Part shown: positions 12,537 to 25,700 of the stretch, in pieces
Position numbering within the stretch: the stretch's first letter is position 1
Layout of the letters: every line of letters starts with the position of its first letter
Assembly (NCBI GenBank): GCA_030062745.1
Contig: CP099839.1
Span: 12,625,302 to 12,689,301 of the forward strand
From: Capitulum mitella
Lineage: Eukaryota; Arthropoda; Thecostraca; Pollicipedomorpha; Pollicipedidae
DNA: 64,000 nucleotides
Direction of reading: 5' to 3'
Made by a program: the position numbers and the translations under genes
Notes under the pieces: generated by a model
What the model was told of the DNA's origin: nothing
Seen by the model: only the letters and a program-made list of their open reading frames with translations
The model's database searches: none

Positions 12537-12975
12537 AACTGGTTCAGTTGCAGCATGACATAAAGTGGTAGATCTGATGTAGTGCAAAAACATTCAATGA
12601 GCACCAAGAAATCAAGGTCCAATGCACCACCTATCAACTATAAGCTTCCATTTTTACAGAATGGACAATGGCATTATTGTTTCAAACACACTATTGTGCT
12701 GTCAAATATCATAGGCACTGCACAGAACTTAAACTGGAATAATCAGCCTCTTTGCATGCATGTTCTTTTTGCAAGCTAGTTCAGCTGCAGCATGACATCA
12801 TATAGTATGCCAAATATGACAGTGTACAAAAACATAAATGAACACCGGCAAATCACGTCACCATATCGCCTACAGCTTAAAGTGTCCAGTATTACAGAAT
12901 GGACAGCAGCTCTTTTGTTTCAAATGTGCTAATGTGTTATCAAATATCACAGGTGCTGCAAGGAAACTTTGGAGC
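12537..12975. repeat. Tandem duplication, about 245 bp, two diverged copies
   Basis: Copy one (about 12537-12735) and copy two (about 12780-12975) share the order TTCAG-TGCAGCATGACAT, then GAACACC/GAGCACC, then TTACAGAATGGACA, then CAAATATCA. The pair lies about 120 bases upstream of the start codon of the minus-strand coiled-coil gene, so it may include its 5' UTR or promoter. Confidence 0.7.
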
Positions 12976-15900
12976 CCAGGGGTTCTTCTATGACAATTCC
13001 AATGTTATTACTTTAATTTCAAAATGCCATCTTCTGAACCAGTGCTTTCTTGTATCTGATCATGTTAACACAGGTCAAAGGATACAATAATAAGGATATT
13101 TTAACCACAAATATGCCTCATGCACTGGTTGGTTGACCATTTCTTCTTTTGCTTTTGCATCCTAATGTTTCACATCTCCCATCTTCCTGCTAATACATGA
13201 CACTTCTGTGAATTACCATAATTCCTAACCCTGTGTAACACAAAGATATGGTGGAAGAAAGCAAAGGCTACAAAACATAACCCCAGAATGGTGGTTTACT
13301 TAGATTACATACATACTTACATGCTTTGACACTTTTCCGGCTGAAATCGTAAGTAATACTTATCAATATTGCATTTGAAATGCCGTGCAACCACTACGAT
13401 TATTTTCCCTGGAAGTAAGCGCTTGGGCTGAATCTTACTGTTGACCAATCTGAGTTGTCATTTAGTGTGGCATCACTCTGTAATTTCAACAGCTCTCAAA
13501 ATGAAGACTAGGATGACAATACAGTACATGTATTCTAAAATGCTATGGCGACCTAAGAGCAGCAAACAAAAAACAAATTTCCATTCATGACGAGCATGGG
13601 GAAAGAAGAGAAAAGCAGCAGAGATGAAAAGGCATGGAAATGGCTTCGGGCTTTCGCAGTTTCACGACTGTACTGCATGTACGTAACCTACGTACATCCA
13701 CGCGGTTCTAGATTCCCGTTGCGCGTTTGGGTATGTGTGCTACACATTCGTCAGCCCTGTGCACGAGACTGGATTTCCTTTGTCACAGGTGCGCAGCAAA
13801 GGCGTGTAATTTTTTCATTATTTCTGAAAGGGCCTAAACGATCCACACAACACGTATGTACCTTGCACGGTACATACGTTCAAGCCACCGCGGCAGTTAC
13901 ACCACTCACTGACCTTTAGTGATACACGCGACTTAACACAAGACTATGACGCCTGATTGATACGCCGAGAAAGAAAACAAAACAAGCAAGCGGATCCAAC
14001 CCACCGCTTTGAGCCTATGAAACTGGTCGTTTCAAGCTTCCACGAACCAACGTGCTTTACAAAATATTTTTGCTTTATTGTAATATTTTATGGCTTCCAT
14101 AGCCGCTGACACCGGCGCAGCCAACGGGGAAGGGTGCGCCCCCCCCCCCCCTTACGCCCGGATCAACCATTGTATATCGTCTTCCCAGCAGACGGTTTTC
14201 GTATGACTTCAGTTCACACTGAGCTCCGCCCTCCCCCCTTTAGAAAATCCTGGTTGCGCCCATGGCCACTATGACATGGTCTATCGAAGCTTGGAGAATC
14301 TGACGTGGTTACAGTAAAGCCGAAAATTGGGTTTTTTGAAAGTCTAACCGACGATTTGTTCAAACTAAGTTTGCTGAGAACCCGACAACAGCATAGTAAT
14401 TAAGCAGACGCGAATCCCTTCCGGAAAGAGGATCAGTGCAAAAGTGTAGGTATTAGCACGGCCTATGAATTGGTCAAAGAAACAGATCAGAGATATAAAG
14501 GATCGCAGAATTAGTTGAAGGAGGCTCAGCCCTACGTCAGTCAACCTGGGACACGCCCTAAATACTGATGTCTCCCTGAAGCTGGGCCCCTTTGTTGTAT
14601 ACTATTTTGAAAAAATTAGGAGCTGGTTTCCAGTTTGGGGCTGGACAGCAATTTGGGGCTGAAGCATCCCCCCGCCCCAAATGTTTGGGATCCTATTCCC
14701 CGGAGACAGACAGACCTATGTATCTGAAAACTCTTAATGAAATATGATTCATGCCAGCATAATGAATTTCTTGGAGATTGGTGAAGATTTTATGGTGATA
14801 GGCGGCGTTGGCCTTAGGTCAGACTTGAAGCAGCATCATGCGTAAAGGTGGAGAGGTTTAAAAAAAATTAAACATAGTTCAAAGCAGTCAGTTGTAAAGT
14901 TTCATAATAATTGCACAAGACATACCTAGTGCGTGTCTGGAGGCGACCAGTCTTCAGGTTTGCCTCACCCGCAGGGTTTATCAGTCTTTTAACCTCTCCC
15001 TTGTCTGTGCATTGCAGGTAGTCGCTGGCTGCTGCTGGTTCCTGTAGACGCGGCGAAGGGTCGGGGACACGGGTGTGTGTGTCCGTCCGACTGGCGGCAG
15101 AAGGTATTTGTTCTTCGAAATCACGCAGTGCGCGGCGTTGTGCTCCTGCCCATGAGTCATGCGGTGTAAGCCATTCATTATTCTGCAAAACAGCCTTGTT
15201 GGCTAGCTCAGTGCGAGGGGTTTTAATATAGCCATCGTCAGCTCGTTGACTGGGCCTCAGTTGTGGAAGCGTCGTGCAGGAGTGTTCATGTATTGCCGTA
15301 CTGCTGGTGTTATGCTTCGTTCAGAAGTCTGTCTGGCAGTTCGTTTACATCAGGATTGACCGCATTTTTCGTCCTCCATTTCATTATCCCATAAGAACAC
15401 TGGCATATCCAGATCATGCACCAAGGTGGGCCAAGTCCCCATTCATGTAACCTAAGCTACCTCCAAGATGGTGATTTTGGCTCATTCCTTTGACTTTGCC
15501 GTACTCTTTCTAAATTAGTGTCTGTCATGCTGATAAATAATGAATGAATTAAATGTAAATAATGAAAAAGCAAATAATAAAAATTTCAGTAGAAAACAGT
15601 GAATCAAATTATGTGGTCCTGGATTTCCAAATAAAAGGGGGCCTATACTCCATGGTCCCTTTCTAGATCTGCCGTTGTGGTAATGTTAGATACGTGGGTG
15701 GACTTATCATTGACCATTACTTATGAACACCATGGCTGTATTTACTGATAAAAAGATCAGGACTAGCATGTGTTTTGGGCATACTTTATATGGCAAAATT
15801 GCAGTCCCTTGCCTGAAAAATATGTAGTAGCTGTTTAAATCATATGGTTTTTTGCATGCAAAAATTTTCCAAAATCAGAAAATCAAATTGTGGATAGGTC

Positions 15901-16742
15901 GTATTGCACTCAAAAAGATTTGACTCTGTAGCACATGATCAGGACCTGCCAGTGGCCAAAATATTTAAATTTGTATGTTCCAGGTAGCATTTGAACTGTG
16001 TTACGGAAATCATTTTCACTTTCTTTGTTTTGTCACTTATCATTATATTACCCAGTTATAAGGGCAGTTTGCTCAGTATTATTGAAGGCTAGAATTTTAA
16101 TTGTGGTTTGATTTGTTATTCCCTAAAGACCACATGTTAAACTTTTTTAATAGTAGGGGCAAGTAACCCTTGTTGTATATTAAAGTTCCACATCTAACAG
16201 CTCTTTACTTCCAAAAAGGACTTTATTTTTATTTGTTCCAAAATTATTTGTGATGTTTTTCAGAGTGTATGGAAGTAAAAGGGGTAATTTGGTGTCCTAA
16301 AAAGATTGCATACTTTGATGCAACTATACATGAATTTGTTAGTGGGATGATTGAAAGCGGTTGACCAAGGCATAAGAGAACATTGGTGGTATCAGCAAAC
16401 AAGGGCATGTCAGTTGTGCCAAAATATGTGAACTTTTTTTATAAATGATTGACATGTATACTTACACATGCTTGCAAACATAATCAGCAACTGAATGAAT
16501 ATGTAATATTTTGGCCAGAACAGCCTGGCATTCTTCACAGGAGTGGTGGATCACAACCAGGGAAGTGGAATTGTAACTGTGTCTAATCAGTAATAACAGG
16601 ATGGATAAATTGGGAGCCAGTACTCTGTTATTGGCCTTCACAAGTGCCCCCAGAGAAGTACTCCACCTTGGTTATTTTTTTGTGAGATGGATGATTAATT
16701 GAAAAGTTCCTTTCCGCAGCTTTTTAGGACAATTATGCCAGG
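12976..16742. other. Intergenic region between divergent genes
   Basis: No exon was supported. It holds two short hairpins: ATGTACGTA and TACGTACAT around 13680-13700, and 11-bp arms at 13852-13862 and 13869-13879 (ACGTATGTACC and its complement, loop TTGCAC). A transposon-like border occurs near 14130-14260 (poly-C followed by CCTGGTTGCGCCC). The coiled-coil gene (-) and the PH/PDZ gene (+) diverge from here, so both promoters should lie within it, but no core element could be placed. Confidence 0.4.
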
Positions 16743-19700
16743 ATGGCTGGGATGAGAGAAGTCTACAGAGCTGGATGGTTGAAGAAAATCACATCTGATG
16801 ATAAAAAGAAAACTTTCAAGGTAACAGTGCATGGAGTAGGTATGGACAAGTCTGGCAAAGGTACAGTTAAGCAGTGATATGGTTTTCACCTGCTTTTTAC
16901 TGTGTGATTGAGTTAAGTGGTAATTTTTTGGTTTTCCAGTAGATGGTGCTGGTTTTTTCACTCTTCACCCATGTCATTGCTGTGGGTTGGTGAACCCCTG
17001 AGGATTTTTGCAAATGTCCCTACAACTGCTTTATTTGCTGTTGAACTTACAATAGCTAACTTAAGAATATCTGTATGTATTCTGTATAAAAATTGGGATT
17101 AATACCTTGGCAGGTCACTCACTCATGGCATGTTTAACAGTGACACATCATGGGGGAAGTCATGATACAGCTACAGTCATCATCATTATATCAAGAATTC
17201 AAGTGTTTTATGGTACTCATTGGCATGCATGGGTATCATCCATGCCAGCAATAACCTCTGAACATTGGTCCTTGCTTGGTTCAGGGTCATTTTGGCCCAG
17301 AGCCATGAATTGAGGTCACTGATCATGTTGAACATTTTATTGGCCTGGTTAAGTCCAGGAAGTAATCAGAAATGTTTATTTGCATAATCACAGCAGCCCC
17401 ATTCACTCATTACAATCAGGGTGGTTTTGGGCTCCTCAGAAGCATCCTATAGATAGTACCCCATAGGACCAGAATTCACTCATGTGATCTTTGAGGCTGC
17501 CTCTGCAGTCACCATGCAGCTTCAGTGGGTCAAACTGAGTATCATTGTGTTACCAGAAGGCCAGTCTATATGTCCATTTTGTTCCATTGTTCTATCATGC
17601 ATGGTTTGGCTGGGGACTTGTGCACTCCATGTGTCTGATTGTTGGAAGTGGTGAAAGGCACATATTGACTGGTTAAATGTGATTCGTATGTTATATGGGT
17701 GTATTCTGTCACAATAAATCGACCAGAGGACAAACTCCATTTTGGAAAGTGTGTGTGACCAGACGTTGATTGTTTTCCCCCTGTTCACTCAGAACCCGCG
17801 GGTGGAGAAGGTATGGATGGTATTCTGCGTGCACGACGAACAGAGCCCGTTTCTGGAGCAGTACGGCTCGCGCCAGCTGGCCACCGGCCACCAGCCGGAC
17901 TTCGCCTACCCGCTGGCCGAGTGTTTCCACGTATCAGCCAGTATCCGGCCCACGCTGGAGGACGAGCACGAGTTCGTCATCACGCTGCGGCAGGACGTCG
18001 TCAAGTTCTCGTCCTCGCGCAGGTACGGCGTCGCCCTTCTCAGTGGTGTGTGGCCAGGGAACATCGGAACCGGAGCTGAGAATCGATTTGGGATTCGAGT
18101 ATTCGGATGGTTACATTCGAATCTCTGGATCGAATTTTCGAATCTTTTAAAGTTTGCGCCATTTCTTCCCAACAAGTACGATCGGCATAATGTGTAAAAA
18201 TCAGACGGATTCAAATTTGCGCCAACAAGTTGCAGAACTTCAGAGCTGCGGCCGACACTGAGCGCGGGCGGACGGCGGCCGGAAGCTGCTGAGGCAGGAA
18301 AGGGCATGACGTCAGCGTTAGAGTGTGCTTTGATTGGCAGTCGTACCGTTGTGGAACCAGAGGCGCAAGCCGTCAGGCCCAAACGATGCATTGCTCCGGC
18401 ATGATTAACTCGAGAAGGAAAGATAAATATGGGAAAGCATCCAGTCTACTCGTTATCCTCGCGTCCGGATCCATAGACATTGTTAAAGTTAAGCTGCCGC
18501 TTGGCTTTCCATACTGTTCGTAACCGACCGGTAACATGTAGCATCGGCAGCAAAACGTGATTTTTCTAAACGGTTTACGCACACTTTTCGTTCTGCTGAA
18601 AGAGAGCAATTAAACGTGGTAAGGATCGTAGTAAATAGACTCTGTTTGAAAATAACAACATTTTTGGACCGATTATTTGGATTTTTGTCGCCGGGATAGC
18701 CGTGTAAGGGGTGTGCGGTGCCACAGTTCCTTGCTTCGTTTTCCGACCGTATACGCCCATAATATTCCTACCGTTGCGAAGTATTTTAGCATTGAAAATC
18801 AGCACATGTGCAAAAGCTCTTTGTACGTACAGTGCCAATTTTTGTACTGATGGACCTAATGTAAATGCATTTTTCTTTATTCGTCTCAAGAGATGGGAAT
18901 AAAAGCAGTCTCTTTCCGTCAGACGTTGCCAGACACCGATCATATGTCAAACGACTCTCGAGGGTAGTCGCCACATGAAACGTGATGGGCAGACCAGTTC
19001 ACAGTGGGGAGGGGTGGTGGAGCATATCTGAGGGTCACCTTCAGCATTGTTCTTAACTGTCCTGCGGTACATCATGTGACATGATTTACAGAAGCCGAAG
19101 CAATGTCAGACGATGCCTGAATTAGCGCTGTCATGCATAACTTGACTCGCATATTTGTTCAGATTCTGCATCGAAATGCACAAGAGTATTCGAGTGTTCG
19201 GTCGTGATTCGAATGTTCGGCGAATATCCGGATCAGAAATCCTAAAATCAGGATTCGAACTTTCGCCGAATTCGAATATTCGGCCAGATATTCGAATCAT
19301 CCGAATCCGATTTCTCAGCCTGAACAGGTCCAGATTTTCTGTCCACTGTGGTAGGTACTCTGTAGCTAGGCTCTTTTGAGAACAACTATTGTGATATTTT
19401 AGCCATCTATAAAAAAACTCGCTCTGCTGTGCTGGCTGGTGCATTGAAGTTAATGTTCATGCTTACGTCTGCCTGCCATCCAGCTTGCATAGACTTTTAA
19501 CAGTTTCATGTATTTTTCTTCGTGACGCATTCCAGAGAGGTGATAAACGACTGGATATCCACTCTGCGGACCCAGCTGCACGAGCTGAAGGTGCTCGAGT
19601 CCAAGTCGAACCTGTACACCAAGGCGCCGCGCCAGCTGATGCAGTTTGGCCTGCAGCGTGACCCGAACTCGCCGCTCCCCGCGCCGCCGCCGCCGCCCGT

Positions 19701-22700
19701 TTTGCACACCACCCTACTAGGGTCCGGTGAGTGCTGGCCTGTGCTGCACACCACACTATGGTGGGGTCCGGTGAGTGCTGGCCATGTTCTGCACACCACC
19801 ATGTTGGAGTCCGGTGAGTGCTGGTCCGTGTTGGACACCACACTGAGGTGGCGTCCACTGAGTGTTGACTAGTGCTGCACACCACTGGTGGGGTCCGATG
19901 AGTGTTGGCTTGGCGCATACCGCCGAGTTTTACCACTACAATGTTCATCAGAAATCGTGTGTTGTCTTTAATCGGTGCTGCTTATCCGTCCGACTGTTTT
20001 TTTTCTTTTTTTTTACACATGAACGTATTGTGACTTCCAGATTTGTCTCCCTTTGTGCTTCAGGACGCAAAGTCGTGTCACGTCGTGCAGTTGTTATGAC
20101 TATTTTCTGTGATGGGCATAACAGAAGCTTAATGGGAAGGCAGAAAGTATATTTGATGCGCTTATTATGGAGCGTCGTCGTACAAATGCTTCCGGGGTTG
20201 CTTAAATTCCTCCGTTGTTAGTTTGTGACGTTCTTGTGGGATCTCGTGAGTGCATGATATGTTTTGTGCAGTTAGATGATAACACTTAAGGGATGCTGAA
20301 GTGAGTGATACACGAAAGAAACACAAAAATTTAATTCGCCGTTACAAAAAGACAATTACCTATTTGGAAACACTGACAGTCGCGGCATTGCCGTTTCTTC
20401 GACGCTGACTAAGGGAATCTGAAAACAGTCACATTAGCTGGCTATGGAGCCAGATATCTCGTTTTTGGAGTCCGACGTCGTTTTGTCGTGCTAGCGGTCG
20501 TGCATTGGCTATCGTTGTCGGCCAGGTTTCCCACGCGGTCGTTGCACGGAGAGGAAATATCGCATGTGTTATCTCCAATCGGTATGCACCACTGCGCAAT
20601 CACTTGTCGGCGGCAGAGCAAGTGGAACGTTTAGAAACTGGATCGTGTGGAATAGGGCTATTGGCATTTTTGTTGCGCGGAAATTGTGTTGATCGACATT
20701 TCCGCATGTTTGAGAAAGAATGAGAATCATCCATCGCTGCGTCATGTTAAAACCGAGACTCCGGATGTTTATCTCGGTGGATTTTTGTGAAAGATGGACG
20801 GTAATTGTCTGGCGTGAACGCTGTTGGAAAGCGCTGTAATTGGATTGTGAAGAAGTTAATGGTTCTGTTTTTGTATCACCTAGCCATTACTTTAGGAAGG
20901 TTTAGAGTGATTTGCGCCCAGGGATGTGAGACGGGGTTTTGTTCTGTTCCCAGCCCAGGGATGAATGATGGGGTTTTGTTGTGCTTCTCTGCTCAGGAAT
21001 GTGTGATGAGGTTCTGTTGTGCTCCCCAGCCCAGGGGTGCGTGACAAGTTTCTGTTATGCTCTTGAGCTCGGGAATGTGCCGCGAGATTCGGTTGTGCTG
21101 CTCATATCAGGGACGTCTCACGGGATTCTGTTCTGCTCCTCAGATCAGGGACGTCTGATGGGGTTCTGGGGTCTGACGGGCGCCTCAACTCCGCCGCGGC
21201 CGCGCGCTCCGTCCCCGCCTCCGTCCTCCGTCGCTGAGGAGGCCTCCGTCTCCGCGTCTGCGGGGGCGGGCGGCAGCGGCGGCGCCCCGGCCGGGCCGGC
21301 GCCGCCGCGGCGCGGCCCGCCCTCCGTGCCGGTGACGGTTCGAGCCGCGCCCGTCACGCCGCCCGCCTCGCCGCCCGGCAACTGGGAGCGCTTCGACGAC
21401 GACGAACCGCCGGCGCCGCCGCTGCCGCCGCCGCCGCTGCCACCGCCGCCGCCGCCGCCGACGACCCCGCCGACCCCACCGACCCCCCCGCCGCAGCCGG
21501 CCGTCGCGGCCGGAAACGACAGAGACGAGTCGCGGCACGTGACAGTGATAAGCGTGGGCGAGGCGCTGCGTCTAACGGTGCCGGACACGGCCGGCGGCGG
21601 CGCCGAGGCGGCTCCGGGCGTGGCCGGCTCGCCGCCGGCGGCGGACAGACCCAGCGCGCCTGCGCCCGCCCGGCTCCCAGCCGCGCCGCAGGAGACGCTG
21701 TCCGAGTGGCGCGCCGACCGGCAGCTGTTCGGTCCGGCGCCGCCGCGCGCCGGCCGCGCCGCCAACACTTACGAGCGGCTCAGCGAGGCTAGCAGCCCGA
21801 CGGTGGCCGGCGGACGACACTTCTTCGGCGGCCCGGCGGCGGCGGCGACAGCGGCGGCGGCGGCCCCGCGCGTGCACGCGACCGTGCAGCGCTCGCACAG
21901 CTCGGTGCCGCAGCAGCGTCCGACGCCGCGGCCGCCGTTGCAGCGGCAGACGAGCGACACCAGCCTGGACAGTCGCGGCGCGGCCGCCGGCGCCGGCGCC
22001 GACCGGCGGCCGGCCGGCACCTCGGCGGCCAGGGTCAGTCCAACGACAGTACTTGCCTGGGGGAAAGCCGAGCTCTGCCAGTTGTTGCCAGTTCAGTTCA
22101 GTGCTCGGGTAGTTTTTTCAGCGCGAAAATACTTTTATTCTAGAAAGCAATTGCAAACAGGTTATGATTTCAGGAACACCAAAAATTAATTAGTAAATCT
22201 GACGTAGCAGTTGAATTATATAGCTGCACTGGAAGAATTAATTTTGGACATTTTGTTCAGGTCAGGTACTCATATGAACACTCGGCAGCGTCTTTCGTTT
22301 CACGGCACTATGACGCGTATGGCGCATTCAAAACGAACATAACGGACTGGATGCGGACGGATGGGTCTGCGACTTGACTTGCTTCCATTGCCCGCCTTCC
22401 AACAGTCCGGCCGTGTCTGATCGCCGGTTCGCCAAGGCCGGGCCGGGCCGCTAACCGCCGCCGTCTGCCCGCCAGGAGGGCGGCCGCCAGCTGAGTCTGC
22501 GCGAGCACCAGGTGATGGCGCTGCGCCGGGAGATCGCCCACCGGCCCGGCGTCCGCATGGTGCTGCCGCGGCGCACCGCCGCCAGCGCGCTGGCGCTGGC
22601 CGACGGGTTCGGCGCCGTCTGGTACGTCCGGCCGGCGGGGCGCTGTGTTGCGCTGGGTAACTGCGCAGCACAGTACGACGGCTGTACGCTGTAGCCTTGG

Positions 22701-25700
22701 TACATCTGGCGCCGGGTAACCGTGTCGTGTCGGCCCTCCCAAGGTGCGGAGTCTGCCGGTGATTGCGGCGTCTTCCGGCTAGCTGACTGTGTGGCTTCTG
22801 GGTGTTGACCTGACGTTGTAAGTGTGCGTTGCCGTCCGGTGTGAGCTGGCGACTCGCGTGTGTACTGCATCGATTTTGTTGGGTGCGCTCGGTCCGTCCG
22901 CGTCTGACGCTCGGTCATCCGCTCCCGCAGGCTCTGCGGTTGGCGCTGGAAGGACCAGCCGGCGCTGTCCTGCGCGCTTCACGTCGGCGACCGGATCGCG
23001 TCCGTAGGCGGCGTGGCGGTCGGCTCTACCGCCGACTTCGCCCGCCTCGTCAAACAGCAGCAGACAGCCGTGGTACGTGGGTGGTTCCCGGCCAGCCCGA
23101 CACGGTGACGTGGTGACGCATGGCCGACGATTGCCCCCAGATGACTCTGTCAGTCACGTAGTTTGGCACAGCGTCCACCGTCAGATGGCTCTGACAATTA
23201 CCTAGTGTGTCCCTGCGTCCGCAGAACCATCAGACGGTTCTGACAGTCACTCTGTATCCCAGCGTTCACAGAGCCGTCCGGTTGTTCTGTGAGTCACCCA
23301 GTGTGCCCCTTGTCTGCAGAGCCGTCCGGTGGCGCTTATATCACCCATTGTATCCGTGCATTCACAGATAACAACCGTCAGGCTGTTCTGTCGGCTGACC
23401 TTGTGCCGCTGCGTCCGCAGACGGAGCTGATTGTGCAGAGGATGCCGCACGCCATGGTGGTGGCGATGAAGCGCCAGTCGGAGGGCCAGGGCCTCGGTCT
23501 GGTGCGGGACGGCGACACGGGAGAGATCCTCCAGGTCAGGTCCGGGGCACCCTGCTCTGTCTGACCCCACCCGCCTCTCGCACAGCCAGCTCTCCACTCG
23601 CAAGGTTCACTTCGGTTGGTGAAGCGGGCAGTCCCCAGAACCTCACTCAGATCCCAGCGTTCGCAGTTTCCGTCTCGCTGTTCGACGCCAGAGAGCCACT
23701 GCCGTGTTCCATTTATGATCCGTGGTTTCCCAGACAGTTTTATCCGACTTCCTCTTGTCAGGTCTTTGTCGTTCACCGTTTCCACGGGCCCTTTTTCATT
23801 GTTCTTGGTTTCATTACCCGATTCCATTGTCCTGTTTCCCTTTCCCCGTTCCCTTGACTTTGTCTTGACGCGCCTTCTTGGCAGCTGTCTCCGTGGTCGT
23901 TCTCCGGGACCCATTTCTGGGGCCGGCATGGATTACAAACGATAGCGCCAGGAGGTTCGCTGTTTATAGATGCTGAACATTCCTGGCTCAGGTGGATGAC
24001 GTCGTGTCCTAATATTAGAGCGGCGTGGCCGCTGGGTGTTATGAATTTAGAGCTGAGGATTCGGGTTCGTCGATGGTTCGAATATCCGGTGGAATATTCG
24101 GATTAGGCGAATGTTCGAATCTTGCCTTCAAGATTGGAGTATGCGGCGAATATTCGGCTGGCCACTTTTTGATCCAGATATTTGCTGAATATTCGAACGT
24201 CGGCCAAGCAATCCAGTGCTCTTTTGCATTTCACCGCGGAATCTGAAGAAATATATAATGAGCGAAATTATGCATAACCAAGCGGAAATGTTTATCGTGG
24301 CATTGCATGCCGTTGTTTTGACTTCGTATACTATTATGGGTGAGAGTTACCCTGCTGATTTATGAAACAGTGCTGAGAGTTACCCTACTAATAAATGCTC
24401 CGCAAAACATAGCATTGATCTGCTCATCATATTTCGTGGGGAAATGAGTAGAATCGAGAATGGTCTGACATTTCCTTGTCTGCCAATGACGGGCAGAAAA
24501 TTCGGGTCGGTATCAGTCGGGGAGTAAAGCTGGACGCTACCGTGAAGTACCTATGAGCCTGTTTATATGATCTCCTTTATTTTAGTTTATTGAGACTATG
24601 GAATCGAAAGGAAAGACTGAGTCATCGGGAGTCCCTCACATACTGTCCTGGGGAACAAGAATTCCAAATTTTCTTTACGAAGATGTAGCTGTTTTTAAAC
24701 ACATTGTGGTCAGCATGACCTTAACCACGTTTAATTGCTCTCTTTTAACGGAAGCAAAAATGTGTACGTAGACCTTTCACAATCATTTCGTTTTGCTGTC
24801 GATGCTGGAAATACGTGTTACGGAGTGGTGAGGAGCAATACCATGGATGTGGTGGCGAGAAGCAAGAGGAGGGATTTCAACCATTCTGACCTACTAGGTT
24901 TGGTGGGTGCTTCCACATATTCGTCTCTCCCCTTCTCAAACTAATCATTCCGGAGCGCCGTATCGTTTGGGCTTCACGGTTTGTAGCTCTGATTACACAG
25001 CAGCGTGACTGCCAATCCGAGCGCCCTCTGCCGCCGGACGTCATGCCCTCCCCTACCTCAGCAGCGCCCGGCCGCCGTCTGCCTGGTGGTCAGCGTCGGC
25101 CGCAGCTTTAAAGTTATGTAACTTGTCCATATAATTGCGAATTAGTCCGATTTTTACATATGCTTTTGCTCGTACCTTTTTGGACGAAATGGCACAAACT
25201 CCAAACGATTCGAACATTTGATCTGACCATTTGATGTAGCTATCCCAGTATTCGAATCCAAAAGCCTGTCAGAATTCTTAGCTCTAGTTGTCATACAAAG
25301 TTATCGGCCGGCCAGCATCAGTACAGGAACATAAAGTGAGGTTATTCGACTTGCGCCGCGGCGATTGATCTTTGTTGGCGTACGTGGCTTCCAAAATCCC
25401 AACAGCTGTTCGTGGTAGAAAGTATGGTGTCCATAGTCCGTGGAGTTCGCAGTGGGATTCGTCCAGGCAAAGGCCATTCTAGTAGGAGTGCGGGAACTGT
25501 TGGACGGTCTTGCGGTTAGTGAAATATCATAAGTCCATATCGGAAGAAACCTACGTTCGTGACTGCCATTGCACGGAAGTGGCTCTTTGGAGCATATAAC
25601 TTGATTAGATTCGTGATTTTCTCGTGCTCGTCGGACGTGACAAACTTTGTCATAGATTTCGGAGAGCAAGGATCAAAGTTTTCATTTATCTCGTCGGTTC

